Source: Candidatus Edwardsiibacteriota bacterium (lineage in GTDB: Bacteria > Edwardsbacteria > AC1 > EtOH8). From it: a stretch of 61,109 nucleotides of DNA. A program made the position numbers and the translations under genes. The stretch covers positions 1-61,109 of the forward strand of contig JAGVNJ010000041.1 of NCBI GenBank assembly GCA_020053305.1. Reading direction: 5' to 3'. Below, one piece after another: positions 58,725 through 61,109 of the stretch. Under the pieces are notes generated by a model that searched no databases, was not told the origin of the DNA, and saw nothing but the letters and a program-made list of their open reading frames with translations. Numbering within the stretch: the stretch's first letter is position 1; each line of letters opens with the position of its first letter.

Positions 58725-60002
58725 TTAATTTATTTTCTCCACCTTCAGTCTCATGCCCTTCACCTCCACCACTTTGACCTTGGCTCCCTCGGGTATCTCG
58801 GCGTCCGACCAGGCGCTCCAGTGGGTGCCGGCCACGAAGGCCCGGCCGCCGTCCTTGTTGACAACCGTCCGGGCGTCGCCCTCCTGGTCCAGCAGGCCCT
58901 TGTCGCCCGACACCGGCCTGGTCCTCAGGGTCTTTATGGACAGCCAGACCCCGATGATGAAGAAGGCCGCGGTCACAGCTACCACCGGAACGATCACCTG
59001 CAGGGAGACCCTCATGGCCGGATCCGGGGTCTGAAAAAGCATCACCGATCCCAAAAACATGGCAACTATCCCTCCTATGCTAAGTATTCCGTGCGAGGCT
59101 ATCTTGACGTCTAAGATGAACATGACTATGGCCAGTATTATCAGCAGCATCCCGGCGTAATTGACCGGCAGGGCCTGGAACGAGAAAAAAGCCAGTATCA
59201 GCGAGATGGCCCCCACCACCCCGGGAAAAATGGCTCCGGGGTTGGAGAACTCGAAATACAGCCCCAGCAGGCCGGCCATGAACAGGATGTAGGCGATGTT
59301 GGGGTTGGAGATTATGGACAGGAGCCTGTCCCGCCAGTTCATCTCCACCTGGACCCTTTCCGCTCCCTTGGTATGCAGCACCACCGTGTCCTGGCCCATA
59401 ATGATCCGCCTGCCTTCCAGCGAATCCAGCAGGGCCCCGGTATCGTCGGCGATCAGGTCTATCACCTTTCGCTTGAGCGCCTCGGTCTCGGATAATGAGA
59501 CGCTGCTACGCACCGCCGAATCGGCCCAGGCGATGTTGCGGCCCCGCTTTTCGGCTATGGAGCGGATATAGGCCGCGGCATCGTTGGTCACCTTGCCGGA
59601 CATGGTGCTGTCCATCTGCCCTCCGGTGCCGATGGATACCGGATGGGCCGCCCCGATGCTGCTACCCGGGGACATGGCTGCCACGTGCGAGGCCATCGTG
59701 ATGAAGGCCCCGGCCGAGGCCGCCCGCGACCCCTGGGGCGCCACATAGACCACCACCGGGACCGTGGAGGCCATGATGGCTTTGATCACCTGGCGCATGG
59801 ACTGGTCCAAGCCGCCGGGGGTGTCCATTTCTATGATCAGGCATTCCGCCTTTTCTGCTTGAGCCTTTTCTATGGACTGCACCATGAAACGGGCCGAGGC
59901 CGGGCTGATGGCATCCTCCACCCGAATGATCATCACCTGAGAGGCCTGGGCAATTCCCGTAATAACGGACAACAAAATCAGAACGCAGACAAACTTCCTC
60001 AT
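58725..60002 (-). CDS. NfeD family membrane-bound serine protease (long form)
   Basis: The 425-residue protein has a signal peptide, a ClpP-like protease domain with Ser96 in SRAASAGAFITMA and a Lys at 137 in SGKVTNDA (matching the Ser-Lys dyad of 1510-N-type proteases), four membrane helices at about 230-345 (NIAYILFMAGLLGLYFEFSN and following), and a C-terminal NfeD OB-fold (DQEGDARTVVNKDGGRAFVA). Long NfeD proteins work with slipins in membrane-protein quality control. The slipin gene lies downstream after the lipoprotein gene. Confidence 0.93.
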   Translation of the reverse strand: MRKFVCVLILLSVITGIAQASQVMIIRVEDAISPASARFMVQSIEKAQAEKAECLIIEMDTPGGLDQSMRQVIKAIMASTVPVVVYVAPQGSRAASAGAFITMASHVAAMSPGSSIGAAHPVSIGTGGQMDSTMSGKVTNDAAAYIRSIAEKRGRNIAWADSAVRSSVSLSETEALKRKVIDLIADDTGALLDSLEGRRIIMGQDTVVLHTKGAERVQVEMNWRDRLLSIISNPNIAYILFMAGLLGLYFEFSNPGAIFPGVVGAISLILAFFSFQALPVNYAGMLLIILAIVMFILDVKIASHGILSIGGIVAMFLGSVMLFQTPDPAMRVSLQVIVPVVAVTAAFFIIGVWLSIKTLRTRPVSGDKGLLDQEGDARTVVNKDGGRAFVAGTHWSAWSDAEIPEGAKVKVVEVKGMRLKVEKIN

Positions 60003-60106
60003 ATCATCTCCTCAAATTTTAAGCAATAAAAGTCACATCACTTTTTTGCCAAAATAAAATCCGTGTCAATCCGTCAAAATCAGCGGGAATCAGCGTTCTA
60101 TCGAAA

Positions 60107-60880
60107 TCAATATTGAAAATGCTTGATCTTCTCGCCCATCTTGCCGATCTCGGTCATGCTCTCGATGCCTATGTCCAGGTGTATCTTGCTGAACTTTTTA
60201 GTGACCTCCCGGTCGCTCTTCTCGGTCTTGATGCCGTGGGGCACCATGGGAATGTCCGACACCATCAACAGGGCGCCCCGGGCGATCTGGTTGGCGTGGC
60301 CCACGATGAACAGGGTGGCGGTCTCCATGTCTATGCCGATGGCGGTCAGCTTACGTAAATACCTCTTGAATTCGGCGTCCCATTCCCACACCCGGCGGTT
60401 GGTGGTGTAGATCACCCCGGTGCGATAGTCCAGTTTCCGCTGTTTGAGCTTGTCGGAGACGAACTTGTGCAGTTTGAACGACGGCAGGGCCGGCACCTCC
60501 GGCGGAAGGTAGTCATCGCTAGTACCCTCGCCCCGGATGGCCCCGATGGGCAGGATAAAATGCCCCAGCTCGGTGGTCTTTTTCAGCCCGCCGCACTTGC
60601 CCAGGAACAGCACCCCCTTGGGATGACGGGCCACCAGGAGGTCCATCACTGTGGCGATGTTGGGGCTGCCCATGCCGAAATTGATCATGGAAAGCCCGGC
60701 CGAGTTGGTGGCGGCCTGCATGGGGCGCCCCAGCCCCTTGATCTCGCAGTTGAACCGCTCGGCAAAGCTCTGGATGTAATCGTCGAAGTTGGTGAGCAGT
60801 ATGTAATCGCCGAATTCGTTTATGTCCATACCGGTGTAGCGGGGCAGCCAGTTCTTTGCGATGTCTAATTTTGTCTTCAT
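60107..60880 (-). CDS. amn: AMP nucleosidase, short form
   Basis: The 257-residue protein contains the nucleoside phosphorylase/hydrolase fold: SAGLSMINFGMGSPNIATVM, GVLFLGKCGGLK, and GIDMETATLFIVGHANQIAR near residue 190, followed by DIPMVPHG. It lacks the extra N-terminal domain of enterobacterial Amn (about 480 residues), as is usual in Bacteroidetes-type enzymes. The reaction is AMP hydrolysis to adenine and ribose 5-phosphate. It is separated from NfeD by 104 bp. Confidence 0.85.
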   Translation of the reverse strand: MKTKLDIAKNWLPRYTGMDINEFGDYILLTNFDDYIQSFAERFNCEIKGLGRPMQAATNSAGLSMINFGMGSPNIATVMDLLVARHPKGVLFLGKCGGLKKTTELGHFILPIGAIRGEGTSDDYLPPEVPALPSFKLHKFVSDKLKQRKLDYRTGVIYTTNRRVWEWDAEFKRYLRKLTAIGIDMETATLFIVGHANQIARGALLMVSDIPMVPHGIKTEKSDREVTKKFSKIHLDIGIESMTEIGKMGEKIKHFQY

Positions 60881-60930
60881 AAATCAATTTTTCTTCTGTA
60901 ATATTGCTTCGGCGGATAAATAGCGCAGTG

Positions 60931-61023
60931 TGTCATTCCCGCGCTTCATTGCATTCAGCATAAACCCTGAGCCAGCAGGGCTTGCATGCCTTACTCAGGG
61001 CAGGCTTCCGGCGGGAATCCAGG
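60931..61023. repeat. Dispersed repeat copy at the window end
   Basis: TGTCATTCCCGCG and GGCGGGAATCCAGG bracket 66 bp, with an inner CCTGAGCCAG...CAGGGCTTGC pairing. The last 80 bases (to 61109) show nothing else but a GGCGTGCTCCGCTTTTAGCGG palindromic string. Confidence 0.6.
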
Positions 61024-61109
61024 CCTGGATGCCATTTGGAATTTATCCCGCCACGCCACGCCAAAGGCGTGCTCCGCTTTTAGCGGGGCCACGGGCACTT
61101 GATGCGGGA

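Noticed and set aside
1-61109. tRNA, rRNA, tmRNA, RNase P or SRP RNA genes
   Set aside because: No TPsiC-arm strings with a matching cloverleaf and no conserved RNA signatures were found by eye on either strand.

Overview
The window looks like chromosomal DNA of a Gram-negative, high-GC bacterium. It encodes Kdo transferase (WaaA), LpxK, a heptose-phosphate kinase, beta-barrel-like secreted proteins and lipobox lipoproteins, so an LPS-bearing outer membrane is expected. The mix of genes (PhoH, a 7TM-HD phosphodiesterase, YbeY and CNNM in a row; paired M16 peptidases; a GT4 fusion next to GH130; many TPR, HAMP and DUF4388 proteins) recalls uncultured FCB-type or candidate-phylum genomes, but the phylum is my inference. 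No rRNA, tRNA, CRISPR array, integrase or intact transposase was seen.

Layout. 1-4.3 kb: DUF4097 adhesin-like protein, a membrane protein with an inositol-phosphatase homologue, a TSUP exporter, a small zinc peptidase and GrpB. 4.4-10.9 kb: a 30-residue membrane peptide, then an envelope-stress-like block with an ECF-type sigma factor (probably leaderless), its zinc-finger anti-sigma factor, a bactofilin-like membrane protein, two PspC proteins and an active/inactive M16 pair. 10.9-18.9 kb, minus strand: a cysteine/coiled-coil/TPR protein with a companion carrying three copies of a short linear motif, NadA, LpxK, a HAMP sensor without an output domain plus a small helical partner, WaaA and the heptose kinase. 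19-24.6 kb: phoH, 7TM-HD, ybeY, CNNM. 24.6-32.5 kb: DUF4037, alpha/beta hydrolase, GT4 fusion/GH130, recO. 32.7-43.3 kb, minus strand: M3-like peptidase, a YcaQ-like DNA glycosylase operon, and rimP-nusA-infB with an outer-membrane gene placed before DUF503. 43.4-50 kb: repair genes (a frameshifted pyrimidine-dimer glycosylase, RadC, AlkD, an alkyltransferase-like protein).

The most unusual part is 47.7-57.6 kb. The 5' end of the alkyltransferase-like gene occurs three times in direct orientation (one intact gene, two decayed stubs), and a 3' stub of the slipin gene lies far from the intact slipin. These copies bracket accessory modules: SWIM protein/DUF2293/decayed RecB-like nuclease/SNF2 helicase; a decayed toxin-antitoxin-like pair; and an AT-rich secreted protein. 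The toxin-antitoxin-like remnant has a consensus promoter overlaid by four alternating octamer boxes at 29-30 bp steps. The right end holds the slipin/NfeD pair, split by a lipoprotein gene, and AMP nucleosidase.

Dispersed inverted repeats ending in the TCATTCCCG / CGGGAATCCAG motif occur in six places. One of them forms the 3' end of a reading frame.
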